A stretch of 51,790 bases of DNA, taken from contig JADFNI010000002.1 in NCBI GenBank assembly GCA_022563455.1, positions 1 to 51,790 of the forward strand, written 5' to 3'. The position numbers were made by a program, and so were the translations under genes. Shown here in pieces: positions 7,987-16,541 of the stretch. A model generated the notes under the pieces. It searched no databases. It was not told where the DNA came from and saw nothing but the letters and a program-made list of their open reading frames with translations. How positions within the stretch are numbered: the first letter of the stretch is position 1; each line of letters opens with the position of its first letter. Source of the stretch: Nanobdellota archaeon (GTDB lineage: Archaea > Nanobdellota > Nanobdellia > Pacearchaeales > GW2011-AR1).

Positions 7987-8529
7987 TCAGGTGAATAACT
8001 CTTCAATTTCATCTAAGTAGTTAGAGAATAATTCTTTACATTCTATTTTAAACCAAGGACTATATTTTTCAGGATTATTTTTGATATCTTCTTGTAATTC
8101 TTTTATGTTTACCCATTTAAAGTTGGAAACCTCTTCGGGATTTGGATTTAATTTAATTTCATCATTTAATTTACCAATAAGAACTGAGCATATTTCATTT
8201 TCAGAACCAACATCATTATATTTGGCTGAATATTGAAATTTGTAAAGATTTTTTAATGTACAAGAAAACCCAAATTCTTCTTCTAATCTTTTTTTTGTAA
8301 TATCTAGAAGTGGTTCCCTTAACCTTTGGTGACTACAACAAGTATTGCTCCAAAATAGTGGCCATAATCTTTTAAGATTACTTCTTTGTTGGATTAATAA
8401 CTGTTTTTGATTATTAAAAATAAATATTGAAAAAGCTCTATGTAAGATTCCATCCCCATTATGGCACTCTTCCTTTCCAATTGATCCAATAATATTATCT
8501 TGTTTATCAACAACAATTAATTCATCCAT
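7987..8529 (-). CDS. idi: Isopentenyl-diphosphate delta-isomerase, type 1
   Basis: Converts isopentenyl diphosphate to dimethylallyl diphosphate in isoprenoid synthesis. The 180-residue Nudix-fold protein shows NTCCSHQ at 62-68 (catalytic Cys65 by alignment with the E. coli enzyme), the Nudix-like helix RLEEEFGF and ENEICSV, in which Glu110 and Glu112 match the metal and catalytic glutamates. Many archaea use the unrelated type 2 flavoenzyme, so a type 1 gene suggests transfer or DPANN-type metabolism. It starts 4 bases after the homocitrate-synthase-like gene ends, so the two share an operon. A UbiA-like prenyltransferase and an FAD reductase lie nearby on the other strand. Confidence 0.93.
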   Translation of the reverse strand: MDELIVVDKQDNIIGSIGKEECHNGDGILHRAFSIFIFNNQKQLLIQQRSNLKRLWPLFWSNTCCSHQRLREPLLDITKKRLEEEFGFSCTLKNLYKFQYSAKYNDVGSENEICSVLIGKLNDEIKLNPNPEEVSNFKWVNIKELQEDIKNNPEKYSPWFKIECKELFSNYLDEIEELFT

Positions 8530-8533
8530 GATT

Positions 8534-9646
8534 TTAAATCTCCCTTTCTACCATTATTTGAAACATCTCTACGATCTCTTCTTCCGAAAAAACAGTTCCT
8601 TGAGACATCGAATTTGATTTAACTTGTTCTAACATCTTTACATATTCATCTTTAGTAAATTTATCTCCAAATAAATATTTTAAACCACTAGTTCCTGAGT
8701 GTTTTCCAAATAAGATTCTTCTTTTTTCCCCAATTATTCTTGGATCAAAATTCTCATAATTTCTTGGATATTTTATAATACCATCCACATGGGTTCCTGA
8801 TTCATGGGAAAAAGCATTTTCACCAGAGATAGGTTTATGCCTTTGCAATTTAGCTCCAGAATACTGTTCAACTAAGCCACATAATTCCCCTAATAATCTA
8901 TAATTTAATGGAAGTTCTCTTCCATACTGGTATCTAAGGGCCATTACAACTTCTTCTATTGGTGCATTTCCTGCTCTTTCGCCTATTCCGGTAAAAGTTC
9001 CTGAAAATAAATCAGCTCCTGCCTCGATTCCAGCTAAGGTATTTGCTGTTGCCTGGCCAAAATCATTGTGAATATGCAAGCCAATCTTACAATTTGTTTC
9101 TTGTTTTAATTTTCCAATAAATTCATATGTTTGTTTTGGTGTTAAAATTCCTAGAGTATCACATGAAAGAAAATAATCAATTTTACCTTCTAACGAATTA
9201 ATAAATTCAACTAAGTAACCTAAATCTGCTCTTGAAGAATCTTCTCCTGCGAAACTTACTCTTAATCCCCTTTCCCTTGCATATTCAACGTGCCTTATAG
9301 AATTCTCTAAGTTTTGTTGTCTTGAAATTTTTAATTTCTTACCTAGATGAATATCAGAAATTGAAGTAAATAAAGTTACGTTAGACATACCAATAGACTC
9401 TGCAAGATCAATATGTTCTCTTCTAGATAAGGTTGAGGCTGTTAGTTTATCATTCATTCCAATGCCAACTAAATATTCTGCAACTTCTGTTTCATATTTG
9501 GATATTGCTGGCATAAGTTCTATAATATCAACTCCAAATTTGGATATTTTTTTAGCTAAATCGATTTTTTGGCTTTTGTTAAAGATAACTCCTGGCATTT
9601 GTTCACCATCTCTTAATGTCGTATCAGATATTAGTATTTCACTCAT
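8534..9646 (-). CDS. Homocitrate synthase / isopropylmalate synthase family protein (NifV/AksA-like)
   Basis: An acetyl-CoA-dependent condensing enzyme of the HMGL-like family, 370 residues. The TIM barrel shows DTTLRDGEQ at 8-16, metal ligands in HIHND (His191, His193), GIGERAGN at 220-227 and ENAFSHESGTHVDGI at 276-290, with GKHSG further on. Length and the missing regulatory C-terminal domain fit homocitrate synthase (NifV, AksA) or short citramalate/isopropylmalate synthases rather than full LeuA. No downstream pathway enzymes are visible, so the substrate is uncertain. It lies 1 base after the YjbQ gene and 4 bases before idi. Confidence 0.85.
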   Translation of the reverse strand: MSEILISDTTLRDGEQMPGVIFNKSQKIDLAKKISKFGVDIIELMPAISKYETEVAEYLVGIGMNDKLTASTLSRREHIDLAESIGMSNVTLFTSISDIHLGKKLKISRQQNLENSIRHVEYARERGLRVSFAGEDSSRADLGYLVEFINSLEGKIDYFLSCDTLGILTPKQTYEFIGKLKQETNCKIGLHIHNDFGQATANTLAGIEAGADLFSGTFTGIGERAGNAPIEEVVMALRYQYGRELPLNYRLLGELCGLVEQYSGAKLQRHKPISGENAFSHESGTHVDGIIKYPRNYENFDPRIIGEKRRILFGKHSGTSGLKYLFGDKFTKDEYVKMLEQVKSNSMSQGTVFSEEEIVEMFQIMVEREI

Positions 9647-9647
9647 T

Positions 9648-10109
9648 TTATTCTCCTAGTATGCTTACTAGATACTCTCTTGTTCCCTTATGTCTTCTAG
9701 GGCAAGGACCATCAAATTCTGCAAAAAGTATTCTTTGATATTGCCCAATTTGAAGGCTTCTTTCATATAATATTAGAGATACTGAATGATTTGAGTAAAG
9801 AGCCGCTTTAATGTGGCTGTGTCCGTTTTTTGGCTCATCAGGAGGACAGTCTCTTTCAGCAATGTTATCATGCCTATATTTTCCCTGAATTTGAGGTGCT
9901 TGATCATTTAAATGTCTGATTAAATCTTCAATTAGGAAATCTTCAAATTCATTACAATATACTCCTGTTGTAGTATGCATTGGCTGAACTAGAACATGGC
10001 CATCACTAAACTTTGATTCTTCTACTAATCTTTCAATAGAGGTGGTTATATCATAGATTCTTGTTGGTTCTCTTGTTTTTATCTCCACTCTTTTTAAAAA
10101 ATGCTTCAT
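9648..10109 (-). CDS. YjbQ/UPF0047 family protein
   Basis: A small beta-barrel protein of the YjbQ family, for which secondary thiamine-phosphate synthase activity has been reported. Family hallmarks are the HTTTGVYCNE segment, YRHDN, the GHSHIKAAL metal-site region and QIGQYQRILFAEFDGPCPRR near the end. I chose Met8 of the longest frame (ATG at 10109), which matches the usual family N-terminus; the longer form starts at 10130. It is the first gene of the minus-strand set with the homocitrate-synthase-like gene and idi. Confidence 0.85.
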   Translation of the reverse strand: MKHFLKRVEIKTREPTRIYDITTSIERLVEESKFSDGHVLVQPMHTTTGVYCNEFEDFLIEDLIRHLNDQAPQIQGKYRHDNIAERDCPPDEPKNGHSHIKAALYSNHSVSLILYERSLQIGQYQRILFAEFDGPCPRRHKGTREYLVSILGE

Positions 10110-10247
10110 ACAGGATATTATCAATAACATGGGTTATATTTCTAATCTTTTGACAAGGATAATTTTTTGTAATTATTTTTTAATTTCTTTTATTCTTTAT
10201 CCTTTTTTGTTAATTAAGTAAAAAAATGACTATAAATATTTCTTATA

Positions 10248-11102
10248 ATGGGAAAGAGGGATAATAATTATTTTTTAAATTTATTGAAATCTATGAGAAT
10301 CTATAGATCTCTAATTCCCCTTTCTTTTATTATCCTTGTTGTGGGGTTTGCTAATCAATTAAGCAAAGAAATTATTATACTTTGTATCTCTTGCGTATTA
10401 CTATATGTATCTGGGGGAGTATTTAATGCAAAGATTGACAAGGATTTCAAAATAAAATATGTAAATATTTTCTTATTCTTAATCTTTATTACAACTCTTA
10501 TTCTTTCATTTTCGAACATAATAATATTTGCTGCGGTTTTATCTTGGATATTTTTAAATATTATTTACAGCAAATATTCTAGATTCGTTCTTTTTGGAGA
10601 TACTATCATTCTTGGATTTACTCATGTGATGATCCCAATTTTATCAGCCTCGTTACTTTTAAATTTAGATTATACTGTGACTATAAAATTAGCTAGTTTC
10701 ATGTTTTTTTCTATGATCTTAATCATGCCTATAAAAAATATTAAGGGAATAGATGAGGATAAAAAAAGAGGATATAAGACATTTTTAACGACTTATAGAA
10801 AGGGTAAGCAAATAACAATTGTTCTTATGTTCATGTATTTTACTTCCCTGTTTATGGCTTATTATGTATTTGATTTAGGAAATAAATTTTTACTTCTTTC
10901 TATTTTCTTTATTCCACTTTATATGGTCATGCATATGTGCATGATAAAGAAAATGGAAACACTTTCATATAAATGTAGTAGATTGTTGGTTTTATTTTTC
11001 TTGTTTGCAATTGTATTTGATCAAACCTCTAGAGTGGATTTTGTTGCTTTAAGCGCATTTCCAATTTTAGTATATCTTCCACATTTATTAACAAAAAATT
11101 AA
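10248..11102 (+). CDS. UbiA-like prenyltransferase with altered first motif
   Basis: A 284-residue integral membrane protein with about eight helices. UbiA enzymes attach polyprenyl chains using two Asp-rich Mg-diphosphate motifs. Here the first reads NAKIDKDFK (from Asn60): the second residue is Ala instead of Asp and the last Asp is shifted. The second reads IKGIDEDKKRGYKT (around 165-178). Fold and motif placement support UbiA; activity is less certain. A TATA-like ACTATAAATATT lies about 20 bp before the ATG, so the mRNA may be nearly leaderless. The FAD reductase gene follows after 1 base. Possible roles are archaeal lipid synthesis or prenylation of a quinone or other acceptor. Confidence 0.75.
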   Translation: MGKRDNNYFLNLLKSMRIYRSLIPLSFIILVVGFANQLSKEIIILCISCVLLYVSGGVFNAKIDKDFKIKYVNIFLFLIFITTLILSFSNIIIFAAVLSWIFLNIIYSKYSRFVLFGDTIILGFTHVMIPILSASLLLNLDYTVTIKLASFMFFSMILIMPIKNIKGIDEDKKRGYKTFLTTYRKGKQITIVLMFMYFTSLFMAYYVFDLGNKFLLLSIFFIPLYMVMHMCMIKKMETLSYKCSRLLVLFFLFAIVFDQTSRVDFVALSAFPILVYLPHLLTKN

Positions 11103-11103
11103 A

Positions 11104-12270
11104 ATGGAATATTATGATGTGATAATTATCGGAGGAGGTATTGCTGGTTGTGGCCTTGCGTATAATTTGAAAAGAATTGGATATACTGGAAGTGTTTTAA
11201 TGATTGAGAAAAATGAGATTGGATTTAATGAAAAGTATGGTACAAGAACAATGTTTGAAGAAATAATAAATGAGTATAATTTTAAACCACTTAAAACATT
11301 TAAAGGAATAAAAATAGGATTTGATGACGAACCATTTATAACCATAAAAACGCCAGTTTATTTAGTAGAGTATAAAAGGGCTTGTGAACAGCTTTTTAAA
11401 AAAAGTAATGCAAATTATAAAATGGAGTGTGTTGTTGATGTTAAAGGTGATATCATAGTAACAGAAAATAATTCTTATCATTCTAAATATATCATAGATT
11501 GTTCAGGAACCTCTTTTTTCCTTAGAAAGAAATTAAAATTGGCCCTCCCTTTTCGTTACTGGGTTGGTGATGTAAGTATACTTAGAAATAATATTAATAT
11601 AGAATCAGACCATATTTATTATAATTATGGGGATAAGCATGGGTATATCGAAGAGATTAACATCTCTCCCAAATATATAACTCATGGTTATTGGCAGTAT
11701 GTTAAAAATATAGACTTTTCTCAGATCAAACCACCAGAAAAAACTTTTTATAAAAAGCACTTAGTTAATACACAAATCATTAAAAAAGCTAAGGTAATAA
11801 TCCCAGCAACTCCAGTACTACCACTAGTTTATAAAAAAATTGCTTTTTTTGGAGATAGTTTTGGAATTGCTTCTAGTAGTACCGCTTATGGTACTGGTCC
11901 TATTCTTGACTCTTCAAAAATATTATCAATAGCCATAAAAAAAGGTGATTTAAAATATTTTGAAAGAGTATGGTGTAAAAAATATTTTAAATCTTATTTT
12001 AGAAGTATACTTTCTAAATATGATGGTTATCATGACTTAGATTCTAAATTCATACAAAAACTCAAAAAATATCCTAGTTTTTCTAAGCCAGCCAAGAGAT
12101 TCTTTACAATAAATAAAGGAGAAGATCTTCTCAAATTATTTAAGGATCCAACACATCAAATTAGAATGCCCAAGGAGGTTATAAAAATGTTTCCAAAAAG
12201 AAAAATAATCTTTTTGTCAATTTATTATATTTATTTAAAATCCAAGTATCTACTTATGAAGTTAAAGTAA
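11104..12270 (+). CDS. FAD-dependent oxidoreductase, geranylgeranyl reductase/lycopene cyclase-like
   Basis: A 388-residue flavoprotein. The N-terminal Rossmann dinucleotide site is IIIGGGIAGCGLAYNLKR (7-24), a second FAD contact is YIIDCSGTSF (about 129-138), and the C-terminal FAD motif is FFGDSFGIASSSTAYG (about 250-265). This pattern is typical of geranylgeranyl reductases and lycopene cyclases, which act on isoprenoid chains. Being coupled to a UbiA-like gene, it may reduce the product of that enzyme, for example lipid chains. The C-terminus overlaps the convergent V4R gene by 9 bases. Confidence 0.75.
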   Translation: MEYYDVIIIGGGIAGCGLAYNLKRIGYTGSVLMIEKNEIGFNEKYGTRTMFEEIINEYNFKPLKTFKGIKIGFDDEPFITIKTPVYLVEYKRACEQLFKKSNANYKMECVVDVKGDIIVTENNSYHSKYIIDCSGTSFFLRKKLKLALPFRYWVGDVSILRNNINIESDHIYYNYGDKHGYIEEINISPKYITHGYWQYVKNIDFSQIKPPEKTFYKKHLVNTQIIKKAKVIIPATPVLPLVYKKIAFFGDSFGIASSSTAYGTGPILDSSKILSIAIKKGDLKYFERVWCKKYFKSYFRSILSKYDGYHDLDSKFIQKLKKYPSFSKPAKRFFTINKGEDLLKLFKDPTHQIRMPKEVIKMFPKRKIIFLSIYYIYLKSKYLLMKLK

Positions 12271-13386
12271 AGTATATTGTAATTCTTTACTAAAATTATT
12301 TTTATCAAAAGAGATCTTACTTATTTGTAATTTTTTACCCAATATTTCTTCTAAGAATCCTTTAAGAGTAAAAACAACATAAGAGTATTTATAGCGTGAG
12401 ATAGGAGCATAAACAATGTTAACTATAATATGTTTATTATCTAATTTAAAGAAAAGTATTCCAAATCCAAGACCTGAAAACATATTTTTTAATAATTTTA
12501 ATTTTTGATTATTTTGTTGGAGTTGCCCTACTAAACTCTTTGCTATTTTATTTGAAGAGGAAGTTATGCTCTTCTCAAAGATGTCTTTTATTCCTTTCTC
12601 ATTATAATGTTTTGCAATTAATTCAAGACATCCAAATTCTATTGGAATAAGTGGCGCACCCATAAAATATGTTATGCCATTCTTATCAACCTGTATGTTC
12701 TTAAACTTTATTAATTCATCATATGAATAAACTCCTCTAGCAAATTTCGAATCATATTTGGGAAAATTCTTGTTATAATCCTTAAAAGGTTCTAGTTCCT
12801 TTTCATTTGGTATATACTTCTTCTTTATTTTTTTGTTTAGAATAATTCTACAATGACCATTAGGATAACACATAAATTCTGATTCAATATTTTCACCCAA
12901 TAAAAAACTTAGAATGCTGCTAATGAATCCACATATATAACTTGCATCTTTTGTCTTCCTTAATATGATACTATTTTTGCTAGATAAAACAAAATTATTA
13001 TAATCACTATCATAACTGAAATTTTCTAGTAATGTTAGTCCTGATGCTCGAAAACCAGTAAATACATGTTGTATAACCTCATTAAGCATAAATCTTGGAG
13101 GTCTTTTTGCTTTTCCAATTATTAGGTATCGAAGTCCTGCATCTTTTCCCATTTCATAAAAAAGCAGGGAGGTTTTCTCTTTTCCTAAAACAGTGATAGT
13201 ATTCATTTGTAAATCTGCAAAGGTGTCCTCGAAAAGATAAACTGTTCTGTTTTGAGCATAAACCCCCCCATATTTTCTACCTGATCTATTAATAATCACC
13301 CCAGGTTTATTTATAATAACTTTTTTTGAGAAAAATAACTTATCAAAAAGATAATTCCTAATATTAAAAATCTTCTCTTTTTCCAT
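12262..13386 (-). CDS. V4R-domain protein, possibly with two degenerate V4R units
   Basis: A 374-residue protein. Residues about 60-190 resemble the V4R (4-vinyl reductase) ligand-binding domain, ending in the typical CGFISSILSFLLGENIE, a Cys and NGHCRIIL. The C-terminal half (about 245-365) has a similar pattern ending FTLKGFLEEILGKKLQ, but without the cysteines. V4R domains bind small hydrophobic molecules in regulators and in BchJ-like proteins. No DNA-binding or enzymatic domain is evident. It begins 3 bases after the sodium/solute symporter gene stops, so the two are one operon and it may sense or handle the transported solute (inference). Confidence 0.6.
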   Translation of the reverse strand: MEKEKIFNIRNYLFDKLFFSKKVIINKPGVIINRSGRKYGGVYAQNRTVYLFEDTFADLQMNTITVLGKEKTSLLFYEMGKDAGLRYLIIGKAKRPPRFMLNEVIQHVFTGFRASGLTLLENFSYDSDYNNFVLSSKNSIILRKTKDASYICGFISSILSFLLGENIESEFMCYPNGHCRIILNKKIKKKYIPNEKELEPFKDYNKNFPKYDSKFARGVYSYDELIKFKNIQVDKNGITYFMGAPLIPIEFGCLELIAKHYNEKGIKDIFEKSITSSSNKIAKSLVGQLQQNNQKLKLLKNMFSGLGFGILFFKLDNKHIIVNIVYAPISRYKYSYVVFTLKGFLEEILGKKLQISKISFDKNNFSKELQYTLL

Positions 13387-13389
13387 TGT

Positions 13390-14730
13390 TTAATAGGCTG
13401 CCTTTATCTTGATCTTCTCACTCGCAAACAAAATCGTGGACGCAACAACAAGTGAAACCAAAGACAACTCCTCCCTTATAGGTGTTAAAATGGCAATGGC
13501 AAGAACTACAATTGGAGTTATCAACAGAGCATAGAAAACACTATTACTTTTAATTTCCTTAAATTGCATAATAATAATAATTGGGGCCAAGGTGATCATA
13601 GCAGCGGTAAAAATAAAAGCGAAGTTGACTATATCAGGGATTAATAATGCAAGAGTGACCCCTGTAATGGTTACAAAGAAAATTGATGACCTTGTAAGTT
13701 TTACTAGAGATTTTTTTGAAATGTTCTTAAAGCGAGAAAATATATCATTGGACAGGTTCATGCTCGCTAAAAAAATCAAGGTATCAGATGTTGACATAAT
13801 AGCGGCAAAAAGGATTATAATCCCTATCCATAATAGTTCTGGAGGCAGCAAAAAAGAAAACCCTTTAACCAACGCTTGGGCAGGATCAATGGAAGGAAAA
13901 TTAATTTTGGCAGCAATACCAATAAAAACAGCTAATAATCCAAAGATAATAGTAAGGAGGGCTGCAAGAGAAAACCCCTTTCTCATAACTTTTAAAGATT
14001 TAGCAGCATAAGCCCTCTGCCAAACGTCTCCTCCAATAATAACAAAAAACATTCCAAAAATAATAAATGCGATAATGGTTGGAATTTCTATTGAAGAAAA
14101 ACTTGCATCGGCAGGACTAATATTACTACTTAAAACAAAGAATCCAATAACCCCCATAAAAAAGAAAAGCATAAGATATTGTAATAAATCGGTTCTCACA
14201 ACAGCTCTAAAGCCTCCAAGATAAAGATAAATCATAATAATGAGTCCAATAACGAGTACAGACAATTGATAGCTTAGACCTATCAAACCACTTAAAATCT
14301 TTCCACCGGCAACAAACTGAATTATAATAAAACCCATAAAAAACAAAAAAAGCATTAAACCAATTAAAACTCCTGTCTTTTTATCAAATTTATTATTAAA
14401 ATAATCTGCCAAGGTATAAAATCTATTTTTATCAGAAGTCTCTTTTATGGACTTTCCAAAAATAGCAAATAAAACTAGCCCTAAAGACTGACCAAAAATA
14501 AGCCAGAGAGCAGGAATTCCATAAGTGTATGCAATGCCAATAAAAATTACTAAAAATCCTCCCCCTATAAAACCAGCATTTAAAGTCGCTGCAAGATGCA
14601 CAGATCCCAAGTTTCTATTCGCAATTAAAAAAGAATCTTCAGATTTTTTCTTAGAAGCTAAATAGCCAATGGTGACAACTAGAATAAAATAAAACAGGAT
14701 AACAAAAACTCCAAGACTTGTTACCTCCAT
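13390..14730 (-). CDS. Sodium/solute symporter, SSS family
   Basis: A 446-residue transporter with about 13 hydrophobic helices, the normal SSS layout. Typical sequences are DSFLIANRNLG (about 32-42), LGGFRAVVRTDLLQ (about 170-183), GGDVWQRAYAAKS (about 230-243) and ILFAAIMSTSDTLIFLAS (about 305-322), which includes the conserved Ser/Thr region of Na+ site 2. The substrate cannot be read from sequence. The base composition looks slightly more AC-rich than its neighbours. A 16-bp dyad lies 30 bp upstream. The V4R gene follows in the same operon. Confidence 0.9.
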   Translation of the reverse strand: MEVTSLGVFVILFYFILVVTIGYLASKKKSEDSFLIANRNLGSVHLAATLNAGFIGGGFLVIFIGIAYTYGIPALWLIFGQSLGLVLFAIFGKSIKETSDKNRFYTLADYFNNKFDKKTGVLIGLMLFLFFMGFIIIQFVAGGKILSGLIGLSYQLSVLVIGLIIMIYLYLGGFRAVVRTDLLQYLMLFFFMGVIGFFVLSSNISPADASFSSIEIPTIIAFIIFGMFFVIIGGDVWQRAYAAKSLKVMRKGFSLAALLTIIFGLLAVFIGIAAKINFPSIDPAQALVKGFSFLLPPELLWIGIIILFAAIMSTSDTLIFLASMNLSNDIFSRFKNISKKSLVKLTRSSIFFVTITGVTLALLIPDIVNFAFIFTAAMITLAPIIIIMQFKEIKSNSVFYALLITPIVVLAIAILTPIREELSLVSLVVASTILFASEKIKIKAAY

Positions 14731-14759
14731 AAAATATTAAGGAAAAATAGGTTCATTAA

Positions 14760-14775
14760 GTTAACTGTTGTTAAC
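14760..14775. promoter_or_regulatory. GTTAAC-TGTT-GTTAAC dyad upstream of symporter gene
   Basis: Two GTTAAC half-sites separated by 4 bases, about 30 bp upstream of the symporter ATG (minus strand) and just past the end of the KaiC-like gene. Position and symmetry suggest a repressor or activator site for the symporter-V4R operon. The half-site is short, so chance is possible in AT-rich DNA. Confidence 0.35.
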
Positions 14776-14800
14776 GGTGTTAATGATGATACTTGCTTAA

Positions 14801-15523
14801 TTATCCTAATTCTTCATCCTCAATAACTTGAATTCCAGCCTTTCCAATGTCATAACTCTTACTTTCTTTATATTGGTTTGTCCATCTCATTTTTGGAATG
14901 AAAATTCTTCTCTCAATTGTTCCGAGATCAAGAAAATCTAATTTGATCATGCCATCTACAAGATATGGGATGTTATAATCAAAACCATCTCCATATCCTT
15001 CGTTTTTTTCCAGAACTAATAAAGTTGTCAATTCATTTCTCCTCATAGTATAAAAAGAGTCTGTTATCATTTTTCTTACATTAATATTTGTAGCTAATGT
15101 ATGAGGATTGTCGATGGAACTAAAAAAGCAATTGAAACTGTCAATAACGAGTCTTTTTATTTTTTGGTCACTTTTTATCCTTTCGAGTAATTCAGTATAA
15201 ACTTTTTCATATTCTGGATAATCAAGGCATTTTATAATTATTAGTTCTTTTTTTTCTAAATCAAAAAATTCATCTGCAAAATCAAAATCTTTAATCATAT
15301 TGTCTATATTTCTTCTTGGTTCTTCTAAATTAATATAGATACACTTTTCTCCTTTTCTTGCACCTTCTAAGATAAAATGTAGACTAAAAATAGATTTACC
15401 AACACCTGGAGGACCTGAGAGTCCAATAACACTCCCATTAGGTAGGCCTCCTTGAATCATTGAATCAATTTGCTTTATTCCGAGACTTTTTCTTGTTAAT
15501 TTTTGTTCGTTTTTATTTTCCAT
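14801..15523 (-). CDS. KaiC/RAD55-like RecA-superfamily ATPase
   Basis: A 240-residue single-domain ATPase. Walker A is GPPGVGKS (37-44), Walker B is RLVIDSF (124-130, Asp128), with EEP near 68-70 and RMIT-type helices after. It matches single-domain KaiC-like/RAD55 proteins of archaea, often used in signalling or motility control (for example ArlH-type), and lacks the second domain of circadian KaiC. It ends in an acidic tail. It follows the 100-residue partner gene by 8 bases, so they are likely co-expressed and may interact (inference). Confidence 0.85.
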   Translation of the reverse strand: MENKNEQKLTRKSLGIKQIDSMIQGGLPNGSVIGLSGPPGVGKSIFSLHFILEGARKGEKCIYINLEEPRRNIDNMIKDFDFADEFFDLEKKELIIIKCLDYPEYEKVYTELLERIKSDQKIKRLVIDSFNCFFSSIDNPHTLATNINVRKMITDSFYTMRRNELTTLLVLEKNEGYGDGFDYNIPYLVDGMIKLDFLDLGTIERRIFIPKMRWTNQYKESKSYDIGKAGIQVIEDEELG

Positions 15524-15531
15524 TTTCTTGG

Positions 15532-15834
15532 TTAAATTTTAACCTTATTTACAACAAATATAAATAAAGTTCTCGTATCTGTTTCTATTTTTTGACATTT
15601 AACCTCTTCATCAAATTTTAAGTTCTCTCTTAATTCACGAGGTATTAGGAAGTATTTTGTTGCTTCCTTTGATCCTCTTTGAGACAGGTTTGATTTAATA
15701 TTTGCTGCATCTTCTGAAAAAAGATGTATATTCTTTATATGCCCTTTTAATTTAAGAGATTCTTCATAATCTATCTCCACTTCAAAGATTATCTTATTAT
15801 CTTTAGTTGTTTTTGTTCCAAGTATTCTTCCCAT
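15532..15834 (-). CDS. Small hypothetical protein, KaiC-like ATPase partner
   Basis: A 100-residue alpha/beta protein of unknown family. It has a divergent paralogue on the plus strand at 16048-16326. Shared blocks are E.E......LK.HI.N.HLF.ED, RG.K...KYF.IP..LR and QKIET....F...V. It lies 8 bases upstream of the KaiC-like ATPase gene. Gene order suggests it binds or regulates the ATPase; no motif proves it. Confidence 0.75.
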   Translation of the reverse strand: MGRILGTKTTKDNKIIFEVEIDYEESLKLKGHIKNIHLFSEDAANIKSNLSQRGSKEATKYFLIPRELRENLKFDEEVKCQKIETDTRTLFIFVVNKVKI

Positions 15835-15925
15835 GTTGTTATTTTCTTAATTATAGTAGTTTCTTAGATTTTAAGAACCTTTCTAAATTTAATAAAAATC
15901 TTTATTATTTATTATTTGCTCTCTA

Positions 15926-15958
15926 ATTAGGATAAGTTTTTGCTAAAATTATCCTAAT
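15926..15958. promoter_or_regulatory. Strong dyad between divergent paralogues
   Basis: ATTAGGATAA (15926-15935) and its perfect complement TTATCCTAAT (15949-15958) with a 13-base spacer that itself contains pairing TTTT/AAAA. It lies in the shared promoter region of the minus-strand partner/KaiC operon and the plus-strand paralogue. TATA-like elements sit on both sides (TTTATAAG at about 15975 on the plus strand). It is the best operator candidate in the window by symmetry. The same 10-mer arm also occurs at 14801-14810, over the KaiC-like gene's stop codon. Confidence 0.55.
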
Positions 15959-16047
15959 ATTCTTATAAGTAAGGTTTATAAGTTTAAAAGATGACTTAAG
16001 ATTGGAGACGATATAAAATCGGAAATATAATTAGAACAAAGGCTCTT

Positions 16048-16326
16048 TTGGATAAAATAATTTATAAAATTGAATTAAGTGAGGAGGAAGCACTTCAATT
16101 AAAAAATCATATAACAAATGTTCATCTCTTCGTTGAAGATTTATGTGATTCTAATGTTAAACTGATTGAAAGAGGAGCTAAAAAGGGGGCAAAGTATTTT
16201 ATAATTCCTTTAAATTTAAGATCAAGAAAAAAGAAGAGATATAGTAGTATCTCCTATCAAAAGATTGAAACTGGTGATAAAACTTTTTTTATCTGTGTTG
16301 TTCATAAAGATCCTTTGTTTAATTAA
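16048..16326 (+). CDS. Paralogue of the KaiC-partner protein
   Basis: About 92 residues from the TTG at 16048, homologous over its length to the minus-strand 100-residue protein at 15532-15834. The paralogue aligns further upstream: codons from 16018 (ATC GGA AAT ATA ATT AGA ACA AAG) match its N-terminus MGRILGTK, with ATC in the place of ATG. A GGAG lies 10 bases before that ATC. Either translation begins at TTG 16048, preceded by a weak AAAGG, or at a non-canonical or mutated start. No upstream ATG is available before the in-frame stop at 15997. Function unknown. Confidence 0.65.
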   Translation: MDKIIYKIELSEEEALQLKNHITNVHLFVEDLCDSNVKLIERGAKKGAKYFIIPLNLRSRKKKRYSSISYQKIETGDKTFFICVVHKDPLFN

Positions 16327-16405
16327 CCAAATCCCTTAATTTTTATCCCATATTTCTAATAAGTGTTATATATCTTATTTGATTTTGACTCTGGGAGAAT
16401 TGAAT

Positions 16406-16540
16406 ATGGCAAATTTGGATATTACACTAAAAGTGGCTAGAGAGATTAAGGAAGACTGTGATAAACTTAAGAAGGTTGGTGATTTAACAGAATATGGGGA
16501 GGGTCAATTAGGAATTGTTAATTTGATCTTGAAGAAATAG
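16406..16540 (+). CDS. Small hypothetical protein, 44 residues
   Basis: ATG at 16406 preceded by GGGAG at 8 bases spacing and by a TATATAT stretch about 40 bp upstream. The product is helical and charged (REIKEDCDKLKKV) with a hydrophobic C-terminal helix ending NLILKK. It ends 1 base before the convergent winged-helix gene. The good ribosome site and promoter support it; no homology was recognised. Confidence 0.5.
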   Translation: MANLDITLKVAREIKEDCDKLKKVGDLTEYGEGQLGIVNLILKK

Positions 16541-16541
16541 G

